Source of the DNA: Acidaminococcus fermentans DSM 20731
GTDB taxonomy: Bacteria; Bacillota; Negativicutes; Acidaminococcales; Acidaminococcaceae
Length of the DNA: 64,000 nucleotides
NCBI RefSeq assembly: GCF_000025305.1
Contig: NC_013740.1
Coordinates: 1,984,001-2,048,000, forward strand
Direction of reading: 5' to 3'
The notes beneath the pieces were generated by a model. The model had not been told where the DNA came from, did not search any database, and saw only the letters and a program-made list of their open reading frames with translations. The translations under genes and the position numbers were made by a program. Position 1 is the stretch's first letter; each line of letters starts with the position of its first letter. This document shows, one piece after another, positions 16,774 to 25,758 of the stretch.

Positions 16774-17363
16774 GCCTGCTCCTGGAGGGCTCGGGTCAGT
16801 ACGGCTTCAAAAGCCTCCGCCACCGCCTGGTACCCTTCCTTGTTGGGATGGAGTCCGTCCTGGAACATGCTCCGGCCGGTTTTTTCTTCCGCTTCACGGA
16901 GGACTTTTTCATAGTCCAGCACCGGCAGGTTCCGGCGGTCCGCCTCTTCCTGGAGCCACTGGCGGTATTCCCGGAGTGCGGCATTGTGCTTTTCGAATTC
17001 GCTGGGCAGCTGCCAGCCTTTTTCTGTGCTTTCGATCCGGGTCAAAGGAGGGATTCCCAGGATCACAATGGGCAGCTTGGCGTCCCGGGCCTTGTCCAGG
17101 GTGCCGGAAATGTTTTCCTGAATGGAGCTCATGGGTTCGTCCAGCAGGATATCGTTCATGCCGCAGCACAGGAACACCCCGTCCGCCTTTTCATCCACCA
17201 CATCCATTTTGAACATGCCCCACATCACCAGGGTCAATTTGCCCCCGGCAGCATTGTTCACCACATCGAAACCCATCTTTTTGGAAGCGATGTCATACCA
17301 GGTGTTGGCCAGAGTTTCGTTGGTGCAGCTTACCAGGCTGTCACCGATAAAAGCCATTTTCAT
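16770..17363 (-). CDS. SGNH/GDSL-family hydrolase
   Basis: 197 residues with the four blocks of the family: GDSL (block I, Ser catalytic) at 7-10, the NAAGGK glycine (block II), CGMND (block III) near 67 and DGLHPN (block V, Asp and His) near 169. It is an esterase or lipase-like hydrolase; no signal peptide is seen, so it should act in the cytoplasm. It overlaps the thioesterase by four bases and follows an M20 hydrolase by 13 bases, suggesting an operon of three hydrolases. Confidence 0.88.
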   Translation of the reverse strand: MKMAFIGDSLVSCTNETLANTWYDIASKKMGFDVVNNAAGGKLTLVMWGMFKMDVVDEKADGVFLCCGMNDILLDEPMSSIQENISGTLDKARDAKLPIVILGIPPLTRIESTEKGWQLPSEFEKHNAALREYRQWLQEEADRRNLPVLDYEKVLREAEEKTGRSMFQDGLHPNKEGYQAVAEAFEAVLTRALQEQA

Positions 17364-17376
17364 AACTCATTCTCCT

Positions 17377-18585
17377 TCAGTCTTTTTTGTTGAAATCCAC
17401 ACCCTGGTTCAGGGCCGCCAGGGCGTTGATCACCACCTGGCTCATGAGCTTGGAGCCCACCACCAGGGCCTGTTCGTTGGGACAGAGTTTGGCATTGTGG
17501 AGGCCATGGACCGGTTCCCCTTCCGTACCGCAGCCCAGCCACAGGAAGCAGCCGGGGATGTCCTGCATGTAGAAGCCGAAATCTTCCGCCGTCAGGTCCG
17601 GCACCACATGGGATACCAGGCCTTTTTCGCCCAGCACCTGCCGGGCCGTATCCGCCACCAGTTTCGCCGGCACCGGCCAGTTGTCCAGCACCGGATAGCC
17701 ATAGTAATAATTGAATTCGCAGTCCACTCCGGCAGAAGCCTTCAGTCCGTCCAGGATACCCTGGATGAATTCCGGGATCCGTTTCCGGTTGGTTTCGTCC
17801 AGGGTCCGGATGGTCCCTTCCAGGGTCACTTCGTCAGGCACCACATTGTACCGGGAGCCCCCGTGGATGGTGCCGATGTTGATGGTGGCTGTAGCCAGCG
17901 GACTGACCCGGCGGCTGACGATGTGGCTCACCTGTTGGAGGAAATCCGCCGCAGCCATAATGGCATCGATGCCTTCCTGGGGATGGCCGGCATGAGAGGT
18001 GCGGCCTTTGATTACCACTTTGATCCGGTCGGACCCGGCCATCATGGCCCCTTCCTTCACCCCGATCTGGCCGCAGACAAAGTTGGGCCATACATGGAGA
18101 CCGAATACCGCCTTCACATCCTTCAGGAACCCGTCCTTCATCATGTACCGGGCGCCGCCGGTGGGAGCCAGTTCTTCCGAAGGCTGGAACAGAATCCGGA
18201 CACTGCCCTGGATCTCGTCTTTCCGGCGGAGGAGCCGCAGAATGGTCTCCAGCAGGGTGGTCATGTGGATGTCATGGCCGCAGGCGTGCATGACGCCGGG
18301 ATTCTGGGACGCATAGGGCAGCCCGGTGTCTTCCCTGACGGAAAGGGCATCCATATCCGCCCGGAGCGCCACCATGGGGCCGGTTTTGCCGCCCTGGATG
18401 GTGGCCGCCACCCCGTAATGGCCCTGTCCCCGTACCGGATCCAGGCCCAGTTCCTTCAAAATGCCGAAAATCTTTTCCGAAGTGTTCTTTTCCTCCGTGC
18501 TGACTTCCGGGTGTTCATGGAACCACCGGCGCCATTCCACACATTTTGCTTCCAGAGCATCTTCCGTCATATGCAGTACGTCCAT
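17377..18585 (-). CDS. M20-family amidohydrolase/aminoacylase
   Basis: 402 residues from the ATG at 18585 behind GGGAGGGGA. Metal-site motifs are VMHACGHDIHMT near 95 and PSEELAPTGG near 130, followed by HAGHPQEG in the dimerisation domain. The pattern fits the hippurate hydrolase/N-acyl-amino-acid deacylase group of peptidase family M20. It probably releases amino acids from N-acyl conjugates in the cytoplasm. It heads the SGNH and thioesterase genes. Confidence 0.9.
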   Translation of the reverse strand: MDVLHMTEDALEAKCVEWRRWFHEHPEVSTEEKNTSEKIFGILKELGLDPVRGQGHYGVAATIQGGKTGPMVALRADMDALSVREDTGLPYASQNPGVMHACGHDIHMTTLLETILRLLRRKDEIQGSVRILFQPSEELAPTGGARYMMKDGFLKDVKAVFGLHVWPNFVCGQIGVKEGAMMAGSDRIKVVIKGRTSHAGHPQEGIDAIMAAADFLQQVSHIVSRRVSPLATATINIGTIHGGSRYNVVPDEVTLEGTIRTLDETNRKRIPEFIQGILDGLKASAGVDCEFNYYYGYPVLDNWPVPAKLVADTARQVLGEKGLVSHVVPDLTAEDFGFYMQDIPGCFLWLGCGTEGEPVHGLHNAKLCPNEQALVVGSKLMSQVVINALAALNQGVDFNKKD

Positions 18586-18710
18586 TGAAATCCCCTCCCA
18601 ATCCAATGCGTTCCAAATCACGATCATCAGAAAATCTTTTCAATCAACGGCTTTATTCTACCATTTTTGGGGGAATTTGAAAATGGGGCTGTGGCAGACG
18701 CAGCAGCTCC

Positions 18711-18731
18711 GTCAACGGTCAGCTGTCAACG
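18711..18731 (+). repeat. GTCAACG heptamer repeat
   Basis: GTCAACG, GTCAGCT, GTCAACG in exact 7-base steps. It shares 15 bases with the repeat at 15526. Confidence 0.65.
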
Positions 18732-18777
18732 GAGACCATCTGCCGGGAACAGATGATTCTGAATGGAAACGCAGCTG

Positions 18778-18829
18778 ACGCTGCAACCCCACCACACATG
18801 CTGCCCATGGCCTGTGGTGGGGTAGCAGC
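18778..18829. other. Long intergenic hairpin of unknown role
   Basis: CCCCACCACA (18787-18796) pairs perfectly with TGTGGTGGGG (18813-18822), extended by GCTGC/GCAGC beyond a small internal loop. There is no T-run on either strand. It could be a small structured RNA or a palindromic repeat. Confidence 0.5.
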
Positions 18830-18907
18830 CTTCAGACTCCGGATTTGAGCCGCCATACGGTTCTACAGCTAGAGGGTGCTGCACAAAATGTACAGCACCC
18901 TCTCTTT

Positions 18908-19441
18908 TCACGCATATTCTTCTCCGTCCCACAGGACGATGGTGCCGGTCTCCAAAGACTTGGGCACGTTGATGATCCGCTGGTTTTCGCTGCCCTTGAA
19001 GCGCAGGTTCAGGTTCTTTTTGCTTTCCACAAATTCCCCGTCCACCAGCACATCCAGATACCCCAGCATCTCCCGGGTAATGGCCGGATCGCCCAGCTTT
19101 CCGGCCAGCATGTCGTGGTCGAAAAGATAGCCGCTGTAGCACCAGATGGTCTTTTTCGGATACCGCTCCCGGATGTGCCGCAGCACCCCCACCAGCACTT
19201 CCTGGTTGGCCGGTTCGAAAGGTTCGCCCCCCAGGAGAGAGAACCCCCGGATGTACTCCGGTTCCAGGTCTTCCAGGATTTCCTGCAGCTGGGCCTGGGT
19301 AAAGGGCTTGCCGAAGGCGAAATCCCAGGTTTCCTGGTTGAAACAGCCTTTGCAGTGGTGGGTACAGCCGCTGACGTACAGGGAAACCCGTACCCCGGGG
19401 CCGTTGGCCACGTCACATTTTTTGATGGTTGCGTAATTCAA
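18908..19441 (-). CDS. nrdG: Anaerobic ribonucleotide reductase activating protein
   Basis: 177 residues. The radical-SAM cluster motif CTHHCKGC (CxxxCxxC) follows GPGVRVSLYVSG, and LLGGEPF is the SAM-binding GGE. NrdG uses S-adenosylmethionine and a reduced 4Fe-4S cluster to generate the glycyl radical on NrdD. It lies 12 bases after nrdD and is surely co-transcribed. Confidence 0.95.
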   Translation of the reverse strand: MNYATIKKCDVANGPGVRVSLYVSGCTHHCKGCFNQETWDFAFGKPFTQAQLQEILEDLEPEYIRGFSLLGGEPFEPANQEVLVGVLRHIRERYPKKTIWCYSGYLFDHDMLAGKLGDPAITREMLGYLDVLVDGEFVESKKNLNLRFKGSENQRIINVPKSLETGTIVLWDGEEYA

Positions 19442-19453
19442 CGAAAAGCCCCC

Positions 19454-21580
19454 TTACAGATGCAGCACTCTGGATTTGATTTCTTTGGTTTTCCCCACGT
19501 TCCAGAAGTTTTCTCCCAGATACCCGCAGGTCCGCCGGGTCACGTTCATCTTGGACTGATCCTTGTTGTGGCACTGGGGGCATTCCCATTCCAGATTGTC
19601 ATTGATCTGGATTTCTCCGTCAAAGCCGCACACCTGGCAGTAGTCGGACTTGGTGTTGAATTCCGCGTACTGGATGTTGTCGTAGATGAACCGGACCACG
19701 TCTTCGATGGCGGTAGGGTTCTTCTTCATGTTGGGGATTTCCACGTAGGAAATGCATCCGCCGGAGGAAATGGGCTGGAACTGGGATTCGAACTTGAACT
19801 TGCTGAAGGCATCGATGGGTTCCCGTACATCCACATGGTAAGAGTTGGTGTAATATCCCTTGTCGGTGATATCCTTGATGGTTCCGAACCGTTCCTTGTC
19901 AATCCGGGCAAACCGGTAGCAGAGGGATTCCGCCGGAGTCCCGTACAGGGCAAAGCCCAGGCCAGTCTTGGCTTTCCAGTCATCGCAGGCCTTGCGCAGC
20001 CGTTTCATCACCCGCATGGCGAATTCTTCCCCTTCGGGGGTGGTGTGGCTGCAGCCCTTCATGGCCTTGGTGCATTCGTACAGGCCGATGTATCCCAGGC
20101 TCAGGGTGGAATAGCCGCCTTCCAGCAGCTTGTCGATGGTTTCCCCTTTCTTCAGGCGGGCAATGGCGCCGTTCTGCCAGTGGATGGGGCTCACATCGCT
20201 GCGGATGCCCTTCAGGGCATTGTGCCGGACCATCAGGGCTTCATAGCACAGATCCAGCCGTTCATCCAGCAGCTTCCAGAATTTTGCTTCGTCCCCTTTG
20301 GCAATGATCCCGATCTGAGGCAGGTTCAGGGACACAACCCCCTGGTTGAACCGGCCTTCAAACTTGTAATTGCCTTTTTCGTCCTTCCAGGGAGACAGGA
20401 AGGAACGGCAGCCCATGGGAGAGAATACATTGCCCTGGTAGATCTCCCGCATTTTCTTGGCGGAGATGTAGTCCGGATACATCCGTTTGATGGAGCACTG
20501 GACCGCCAGTTTGGTCAGATAGTCGTACTTGCCGCCCTTCAGGCAGTTGAATTCATCCAACACATAGACCAGTTTGGGGAAGGCCGGGGTCACGTAGACA
20601 CCCACTTCGTTCTTGATGCCTTCCAGCCGCTGCCGGAGGATTTCCGCAATGATCTGGGCATTTTCCTCAATGTATTCATCATGGGGATCCAGGTGCAGGA
20701 ACAGGGTCACGAAAGGAGACTGTCCGTTGGTGGTCATCAGGGTATTGATCTGGTACTGGATGGTCTGGACCCCGCTGGCCAGTTCATCCTTCATCCGGCT
20801 GTCCAGGATGGCTTCCATTTCATCTTCCGGCAGCTGACCATGAGTGGTTTCGATCAGGCGCTTGCGGAATTTTTCCCGGCTCCGGCGCAGGTATTTGCCC
20901 AGGTGGGATACATCCACGGACTGGCCGCCATACTGGGCAGAAGCCACGGAAGCGATGATCTGGGTCATGACGGTACAAGCCACCTGGAAGCTCTTGGGGC
21001 TTTCGATCAGCTTGCCGTGCATCACCGTGCCGTTGTCCAGCATATCCCCCAGGTTCACCAGGCAGCAGTTGAACATGGGCTGAATGAAGTAATCCGCATC
21101 GTGGAAATGGATGACACCCTGATCATGGGCCCGGGAAATCTTTTCCGGCAGCACCACCCGGCGGGTCAGGTCACGGGACACTTCCCCGGCAATCAGGTCA
21201 CGCTGGGTGGACACCATGACGGCGTTCTTGTTGGAGTTTTCCTCCATGACATCCTTGTTCTTGTTGCTGATCAGGCTCAGGATGGATTCATCGGTGGTGT
21301 TGGCCTTCCGGACCAGGGCCCGGTTGTAGCGGTAGATGATGTAGGCCTTGGCCAGTTCATAATGCCCCCGGATCATGATCTGTTTTTCCACCATGTCCTG
21401 GATGTCTTCCACCAGCAGTCTCTTTTTGTTCTTGTGTTCCACAAAGGAAGCAATCTCTTCGATGTCTTCCTGTCTCAGCCGTTCCTTTCCTTCCACTGCC
21501 TTGTTGGCTTTGGATATGGCAGTGACGATTTTATTCCGGTCAAAAGAAACCGTGGATCCGTCCCGTTTGATAACCTTCAT
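19454..21580 (-). CDS. nrdD: Anaerobic (class III) ribonucleoside-triphosphate reductase
   Basis: 708 residues. An N-terminal ATP-cone (about 1-90) gives allosteric control, and the large barrel carries the catalytic cysteines. The C-terminus has the zinc site CQVCG...CPQCH and the glycyl radical segment RRTCGYLG with Gly686. The enzyme reduces NTPs to dNTPs without oxygen, fitting a strict anaerobe. Upstream boxes suggest NrdR control. nrdG follows. Confidence 0.96.
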   Translation of the reverse strand: MKVIKRDGSTVSFDRNKIVTAISKANKAVEGKERLRQEDIEEIASFVEHKNKKRLLVEDIQDMVEKQIMIRGHYELAKAYIIYRYNRALVRKANTTDESILSLISNKNKDVMEENSNKNAVMVSTQRDLIAGEVSRDLTRRVVLPEKISRAHDQGVIHFHDADYFIQPMFNCCLVNLGDMLDNGTVMHGKLIESPKSFQVACTVMTQIIASVASAQYGGQSVDVSHLGKYLRRSREKFRKRLIETTHGQLPEDEMEAILDSRMKDELASGVQTIQYQINTLMTTNGQSPFVTLFLHLDPHDEYIEENAQIIAEILRQRLEGIKNEVGVYVTPAFPKLVYVLDEFNCLKGGKYDYLTKLAVQCSIKRMYPDYISAKKMREIYQGNVFSPMGCRSFLSPWKDEKGNYKFEGRFNQGVVSLNLPQIGIIAKGDEAKFWKLLDERLDLCYEALMVRHNALKGIRSDVSPIHWQNGAIARLKKGETIDKLLEGGYSTLSLGYIGLYECTKAMKGCSHTTPEGEEFAMRVMKRLRKACDDWKAKTGLGFALYGTPAESLCYRFARIDKERFGTIKDITDKGYYTNSYHVDVREPIDAFSKFKFESQFQPISSGGCISYVEIPNMKKNPTAIEDVVRFIYDNIQYAEFNTKSDYCQVCGFDGEIQINDNLEWECPQCHNKDQSKMNVTRRTCGYLGENFWNVGKTKEIKSRVLHL

Positions 21581-21704
21581 GCCCGCTCCCCCTTGTATAT
21601 CTTTCTAATAATTTTACGTTTTTAATAATTACTTTCCTTATTGTACATCAAAAACAGCTGCAGTACAAATGGTCTTAGCCTTTCCGCACTCACCGCTGGT
21701 AGTA

Positions 21705-21733
21705 ATCATACACCATATTTTGTTTTTCGGCAA
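21705..21733 (-). promoter_or_regulatory. Promoter of nrdDG
   Basis: Minus-strand -35 TTGCCG (21728-21733) and -10 TATGAT (21705-21710) spaced 17 bases. NrdR-like boxes overlap both elements. The leader would be about 120 bases. Confidence 0.55.
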
Positions 21734-21788
21734 CCTATATCTTGTGGCGTTTTTCTATTTATCCCGTAAGAGAACACAATAGATAGTA
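21710..21788. promoter_or_regulatory. Three NrdR-box-like sites upstream of nrdD
   Basis: ACACCATATTTTGTT (21710-21724), AACCTATATCTTGTG (21732-21746) and ACACAATAGATAGTA (21774-21788) each resemble the NrdR consensus acaCwAtATaTwGtg. Their starts are 22 and 42 bases apart, close to two and four helical turns. The first two lie across the nrdD promoter, a layout expected for repression. Confidence 0.7.
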
Positions 21789-21868
21789 TGTTTCATAGAG
21801 AAACACGCCTGTTACGGTTTTTCCCCGGAAAATGTTTTTTCTCTTCCGGGACAGTTTCTGCCCCACAG

Positions 21869-21906
21869 AAAAACAGAGGGCGGAATGGGCTTCTCCGTCC
21901 TCTGTT
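21869..21906 (-). terminator. Terminator of the M20 hydrolase gene
   Basis: AACAGAGG and CCTCTGTT pair on the minus strand with further internal pairing, followed by a T-run. The rest of 21581-21949 holds the nrdD control region only. Confidence 0.75.
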
Positions 21907-21949
21907 ACAGATTTTTGGGTTTACAGTCAGTGGAGGTAACACTCCCCTG

Positions 21950-23140
21950 TCACTTTTCTTCCGCAGCCAGACGTTCCTGGAATTCCTGCCGGATGGCAGC
22001 CAGTTCTTCCGGATTTTCAACCAGCTCCAGCACCGTATCCGCCAGGATCTTGGCCCCGAAGACCACCGCCCGGTGAGCCGCCTCACTTTTGCCGGCGGCG
22101 ATGAATTCCGGGGAATGGGAACTGGTCCCGTCAGGGACAAAGGCCACCCGGATGCAGGAGCCGGGCACCCGGTGCATCACATTGGCAAAATCCGTGGAAC
22201 CGGTGCGCTGCCGGGGAGGCTGACAGTTGGGGGCCTGGAGCCTGCGGGCATGCTTCATCAGCAGATCATTGAGCCGGAGATTGGGGATCTTGTTGTCCAG
22301 CACCTTGTCCAGCCGGATTTCCGCTTCCGTTTCCGTCATCATGGCTGCCCCCTGGAAGATCTTTTCCAGCCGGACCATCAGTTCCTTCACCGCTTTCACC
22401 GTATTGGCCCGGACCATCACCTGGGCCCGGGTCAGGCTGGGCACCACATTGGCCGCCGTGCCCCCGGCATCGGTGATGTTGTAATGGAGCCGCACATCAT
22501 CGGTCACATGTTCCCGGAGACATTCCATCCCGTGGAAGGCCAGGCACATGGCATCCAGACTGCTCCGGCCGGCTTCCGGTTTCAGGGCCGCATGGGCCGC
22601 TTTTCCGTGATAGGTCAGCTGCCAGGCTGCATTGGCCAGGCATTTGATGTCCGTCTGGGTGGCCGGTCCCCCATGCATCATCAGGGCCACATCCAGCTCC
22701 TCAAAGGTGCAGCCGTTCCGGATCATGATGTATTTGCCGCTGATGTTCTCTTCCCCGGGAGTCCCGTACACCGTCAGGGTGAAGGGACGGTCTCCCGCCG
22801 CCTGCTGGACGGCTAGAGCAGCTCCCAGGATGGCCGGTCCCTGCATCTGGTGGCCGCAGCCATGGCCCATCCCCGGCAGGGCATCGTATTCGCACAGAAG
22901 CCCCAGGTTGGGTCCTCCTTCCCCGTTTTTCCACACGGCCCTGAAAGCGGTTTCCAGTCCTCCCACACCCCGGGTAACGGCAAACCCATGGGCTTCCAGC
23001 CAGTCCGTCAAAAGACCGCTGGCAAAGACTTCATGAGGTCCGATTTCCGGGTGGTCAAAAATCCGGTCCGCCATTTCCGTCAGTTCTTTTGCATATCCGT
23101 CCACACAGCTGTTGGCACGGGCAATCATTTCTTCCAGCAT
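21950..23140 (-). CDS. M20-family amidohydrolase, AbgB-like
   Basis: 396 residues from the ATG at 23140, six bases after AAGGAG; an upstream GTG lacks a site. Motifs are HGCGHQMQG near 95, GTPGEENISGK near 128 and the dimerisation-domain YHGKAAHAA. The wording of these motifs fits the aminobenzoyl-glutamate hydrolase (AbgB)/amidohydrolase branch. It follows a YfcC carrier by 81 bases, so the pair probably imports and cleaves an N-acyl or peptidyl amino acid. Confidence 0.88.
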   Translation of the reverse strand: MLEEMIARANSCVDGYAKELTEMADRIFDHPEIGPHEVFASGLLTDWLEAHGFAVTRGVGGLETAFRAVWKNGEGGPNLGLLCEYDALPGMGHGCGHQMQGPAILGAALAVQQAAGDRPFTLTVYGTPGEENISGKYIMIRNGCTFEELDVALMMHGGPATQTDIKCLANAAWQLTYHGKAAHAALKPEAGRSSLDAMCLAFHGMECLREHVTDDVRLHYNITDAGGTAANVVPSLTRAQVMVRANTVKAVKELMVRLEKIFQGAAMMTETEAEIRLDKVLDNKIPNLRLNDLLMKHARRLQAPNCQPPRQRTGSTDFANVMHRVPGSCIRVAFVPDGTSSHSPEFIAAGKSEAAHRAVVFGAKILADTVLELVENPEELAAIRQEFQERLAAEEK

Positions 23141-23159
23141 TTCATTCTCCTTCTGCACT

Positions 23160-23215
23160 ATCCTTCACCGGTCTTTACGCTTCGCTCTATATTCTGCACT
23201 CTTCCCTCTGCACTC
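23160..23215 (-). repeat. Eight-unit degenerate heptamer repeat
   Basis: On the minus strand eight consecutive 7-base units read GAGTGCA, GAGGGAA, GAGTGCA, GAATATA, GAGCGAA, GCGTAAA, GACCGGT, GAAGGAT. Each begins with G and seven of eight end in A or T. The repeat fills most of the gap between the carrier and hydrolase genes and would be transcribed between them. Confidence 0.7.
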
Positions 23216-23221
23216 ATCCCA

Positions 23222-24649
23222 TCACACGGGTCCCAAATGGATCAGCTGGGCCACAGAAGCTAGGACGCATCCCATCAGCAGCCAAATCAGGAACAGTTTC
23301 CACATGAACCGCATCCACCGGTCATAGGGAATGTTGGTCACCCCCAGTGTCCCCATAAGGGCTGTGGACGTGGGCAGTATATAATTGCAGAAGCCATCAC
23401 CAAAATTAAAGGCCAGTACGGCTGTCTGCCGGGTCACGCCCAAAACATCGGACAGAGGGATCATAATGGGCATCACAGCCACCGCCTGGCCGCTGCCGCT
23501 GGTCAGGAACACATTGATCAGCGTATTGGCCAACACCATACCGGGTGCGATGATTCCCGCCGGCAGTCCGTCCAGCAGGACAGCCATAGCATGGACGATG
23601 GTATAGGTGATTTTCCCGTCGTTCATGATGGTGCTGATGGCCGTGGCCATACCGATGATGTAGGCGGCTCCCAGCATCTGTTTGCTGCCGGCAATGATAT
23701 CCTTGCACATTTCATTGGGACTGGCACCGCTCAATAAGTCAGCCACCACCGCATACACCAGAAAACCGGCAGACATTTCTGCCATGCCCCAGCGCAAAGC
23801 AATGGCTCCGTAGATGATCACTCCAAAGGTCAGGACCAGCAGGGCCAGAGGAATCGCTTTCTGACGGGTCATTTTCCCCGTTTCTTCCAGATCCATTCCT
23901 CCAGTGGTAGCCCGGGTCTCCTGATCCAGGTCATACATGGGACTCTGTTTGGGATCAGCCTTGATTTTCCGTGCATACCGAATCAGGTAGATATTGGTGA
24001 TCACATAATATATTGCGAAACAGATGGCCCGATACCACAGTCCGGAATACAGGGGCAGATCTGCTATAGTCTGGGCTACCACCGTGGTATACATATTCAG
24101 GGTACCGGTGGCAAAGCCGATGGCCCCGCCCAACAGCAGGATGGATGCCCCGGTGATGGAATCCAGTCCCATGGCCATGGCCAGCATCACCATCACCGGT
24201 CCGAAGGGTATGAACGTATTGGCACCCTGGGTGGTGCAGATCAAGCCGAAGATCAGGGTCAACGCCGGCAGGAAGATCTCAAGCCGATCCGAGAATTTTC
24301 TGGCTCCCATGGCCAGGATGGCCTGCAGGGAACCGGATTTTGTCACGATGTGGAAGGCAGCCCCTGCCATCAGGATCACCATCATCAGATCGATCCGCTT
24401 GTTCATAGCCTTCATGATATACAAAGGAATCTTCAGGGGATTGATGCCGCTTTGGGCCACATAATGGAAGGTTGCCGGATCCAGGACTTTTTTGTCCCCT
24501 GGTCCCTTGACAAAGTCGTACATCCCCGCCGGAATGATCCAGGTCAGAAGGACCGCCACCACGATCAACGCAAAGATGATGATGAAGGTATGAGGGAAAC
24601 TGACTTTCTTTACCGCTTTCAATTTGGCTGTTGCCTCCATTTCATTCAC
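23222..24649 (-). CDS. YfcC-family carrier (AbgT/DcuC-like)
   Basis: 475 residues with about 11 to 12 hydrophobic helices. ICTTQGANTFIPFGPVMV and VFLTSGSGQAVAVMPIMIPL are the paired re-entrant loop regions typical of YfcC/C4-dicarboxylate carriers. It is probably a secondary transporter for a carboxylate, peptide or acylated amino acid. An AAAAAAGGAG site precedes the ATG. It is divergent from a LysR gene whose likely operator lies just upstream of the -35. Confidence 0.9.
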   Translation of the reverse strand: MNEMEATAKLKAVKKVSFPHTFIIIFALIVVAVLLTWIIPAGMYDFVKGPGDKKVLDPATFHYVAQSGINPLKIPLYIMKAMNKRIDLMMVILMAGAAFHIVTKSGSLQAILAMGARKFSDRLEIFLPALTLIFGLICTTQGANTFIPFGPVMVMLAMAMGLDSITGASILLLGGAIGFATGTLNMYTTVVAQTIADLPLYSGLWYRAICFAIYYVITNIYLIRYARKIKADPKQSPMYDLDQETRATTGGMDLEETGKMTRQKAIPLALLVLTFGVIIYGAIALRWGMAEMSAGFLVYAVVADLLSGASPNEMCKDIIAGSKQMLGAAYIIGMATAISTIMNDGKITYTIVHAMAVLLDGLPAGIIAPGMVLANTLINVFLTSGSGQAVAVMPIMIPLSDVLGVTRQTAVLAFNFGDGFCNYILPTSTALMGTLGVTNIPYDRWMRFMWKLFLIWLLMGCVLASVAQLIHLGPV

Positions 24650-24681
24650 TCCTTTTTTATACCCGCACGATTGATGGTTTT

Positions 24682-24710
24682 ATTGTAGGATAGATCATCC
24701 ATCCTTTCAA
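24682..24710 (-). promoter_or_regulatory. Promoter of the YfcC-M20 unit
   Basis: Minus-strand -35 TTGAAA (24705-24710) and -10 TACAAT (24682-24687) with 17-base spacing. Confidence 0.75.
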
Positions 24711-24726
24711 ATTGCTCTTTTTCATC

Positions 24727-24753
24727 AAAATGATAAAGTTTATTTATCATTTT
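24727..24753. promoter_or_regulatory. Perfect palindrome, likely LysR-regulator operator
   Basis: AAAATGATAAA and TTTATCATTTT are perfect 11-base inverted repeats around GTTTA. The site sits just upstream of the -35 of the carrier gene and between divergent genes, where LysR-type activators bind. A TATAAT for the LysR gene lies at 24778-24783. Confidence 0.7.
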
Positions 24754-24822
24754 ACCCGGCAGGCTCCGCATCCATGGTATAATAAATCAATCAACTCCAG
24801 GAGTCTAAGGAGGCAAGCCATT

Positions 24823-25746
24823 ATGCCCTTTAATCTGAAACAATGCCACTACCTGGTCACGCTGGCCGACTGTAACAGCTTCCATCAGGCCGCCAGGACT
24901 CTGTTCATCACCCAGCCCACTCTGAGCATCGCCATGAAAAAGCTGGAGCAGGAAATGGGCCAGCCCCTGTTCCAGAAGCAGGGCCGCAAAGCCCAGCTGA
25001 CGCCAGCCGGGCGGCTGGCTCTATCCTACGCCCGGAAGATGCTGCAGTTGGACAGAGAACTGGCCAGAGAGCTGAAAGCCCTGCGGCAGAATTCCCAGAG
25101 AGACCTGCATATCGGCACCTATTTGCTGTTTTCCACCCTGCTGATGCCTCCTCTCCTGGCCGCCATCCATAAATCCCATCTGCCAGTAGACCTGAAGCTG
25201 CACCATCGCCACGGTTTTGAACTGAAGGATGCGCTGCGCCGGGGTGAGTTCGACCTGATTCTGTGCATCCAGGACAAGCCAGATCCGGAATTTTCCTGTG
25301 TACGCCTGAAACAGGAGACCCTGCTGGCCATCCTGCTGCCCGATAATCCCTGCTGCCAGCAGGCCCGTCCCCTGGAAGGCCTGTCCTGGCCCTATTTGAC
25401 TCCTGCGGCACTCTCTGGAGAGACCCTGTTTCTGCAAAGTCCCATCCAGCAAATTCGCCACCAGGAGGATCGACTGCTGGAACAGGGTCTGAAACCCGCA
25501 GCCTGCAAAGAGATTGCCAGCATCGAAACAGCCCTTGGACTGGCCGCAGAAGGCCTGGGGATTTCCTTTACCATGAGCTGTTACGTGAAGGCCCTGCATC
25601 CAGCCCATCCGGTCCGCTATTTTGCCACCGGAAACCTGCAGGAAGCCCCCTGGCTGACTCTGTATTACCGAAAGGAACTGGAAGGAGATCCTGTATTGGA
25701 GACCCTGATCCATCTGTTGCGTGAAATCGTCCAAACCATCTTATAA
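24823..25746 (+). CDS. LysR-family transcriptional regulator
   Basis: 307 residues from the ATG at 24823 behind TAAGGAGG. The N-terminal helix-turn-helix is standard (FHQAARTLFITQPTLSIAMKKLEQEMG), followed by a periplasmic-binding-like effector domain from about residue 90. It probably senses a substrate of its neighbours and controls the divergent YfcC-M20 genes and the CoA-transferase gene 12 bases downstream. The effector is unknown. Confidence 0.92.
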   Translation: MPFNLKQCHYLVTLADCNSFHQAARTLFITQPTLSIAMKKLEQEMGQPLFQKQGRKAQLTPAGRLALSYARKMLQLDRELARELKALRQNSQRDLHIGTYLLFSTLLMPPLLAAIHKSHLPVDLKLHHRHGFELKDALRRGEFDLILCIQDKPDPEFSCVRLKQETLLAILLPDNPCCQQARPLEGLSWPYLTPAALSGETLFLQSPIQQIRHQEDRLLEQGLKPAACKEIASIETALGLAAEGLGISFTMSCYVKALHPAHPVRYFATGNLQEAPWLTLYYRKELEGDPVLETLIHLLREIVQTIL

Positions 25747-25758
25747 GGAGGCATTCTT

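Larger units (their letters stand above)
18586..18907. other. Gene-poor stretch with strong hairpins
   Basis: This 322-base gap holds a heptamer repeat (18711-18731), a long hairpin (18778-18829) and a further stem, GAGGGTGCTG with CAGCACCCTC, at 18870-18902 just after the nrdG stop. I see no ORF with a ribosome site. Confidence 0.5.

Noticed and set aside
18845-21625. A 926-codon plus-strand frame opposite nrdD and nrdG
   Set aside because: It lies entirely against two well-recognised genes, and its translation matches no family; another shadow of codon bias.
23160-23215. A CRISPR array
   Set aside because: The units are 7 bases long without spacers; no array of 25-40-base repeats occurs anywhere in the window.
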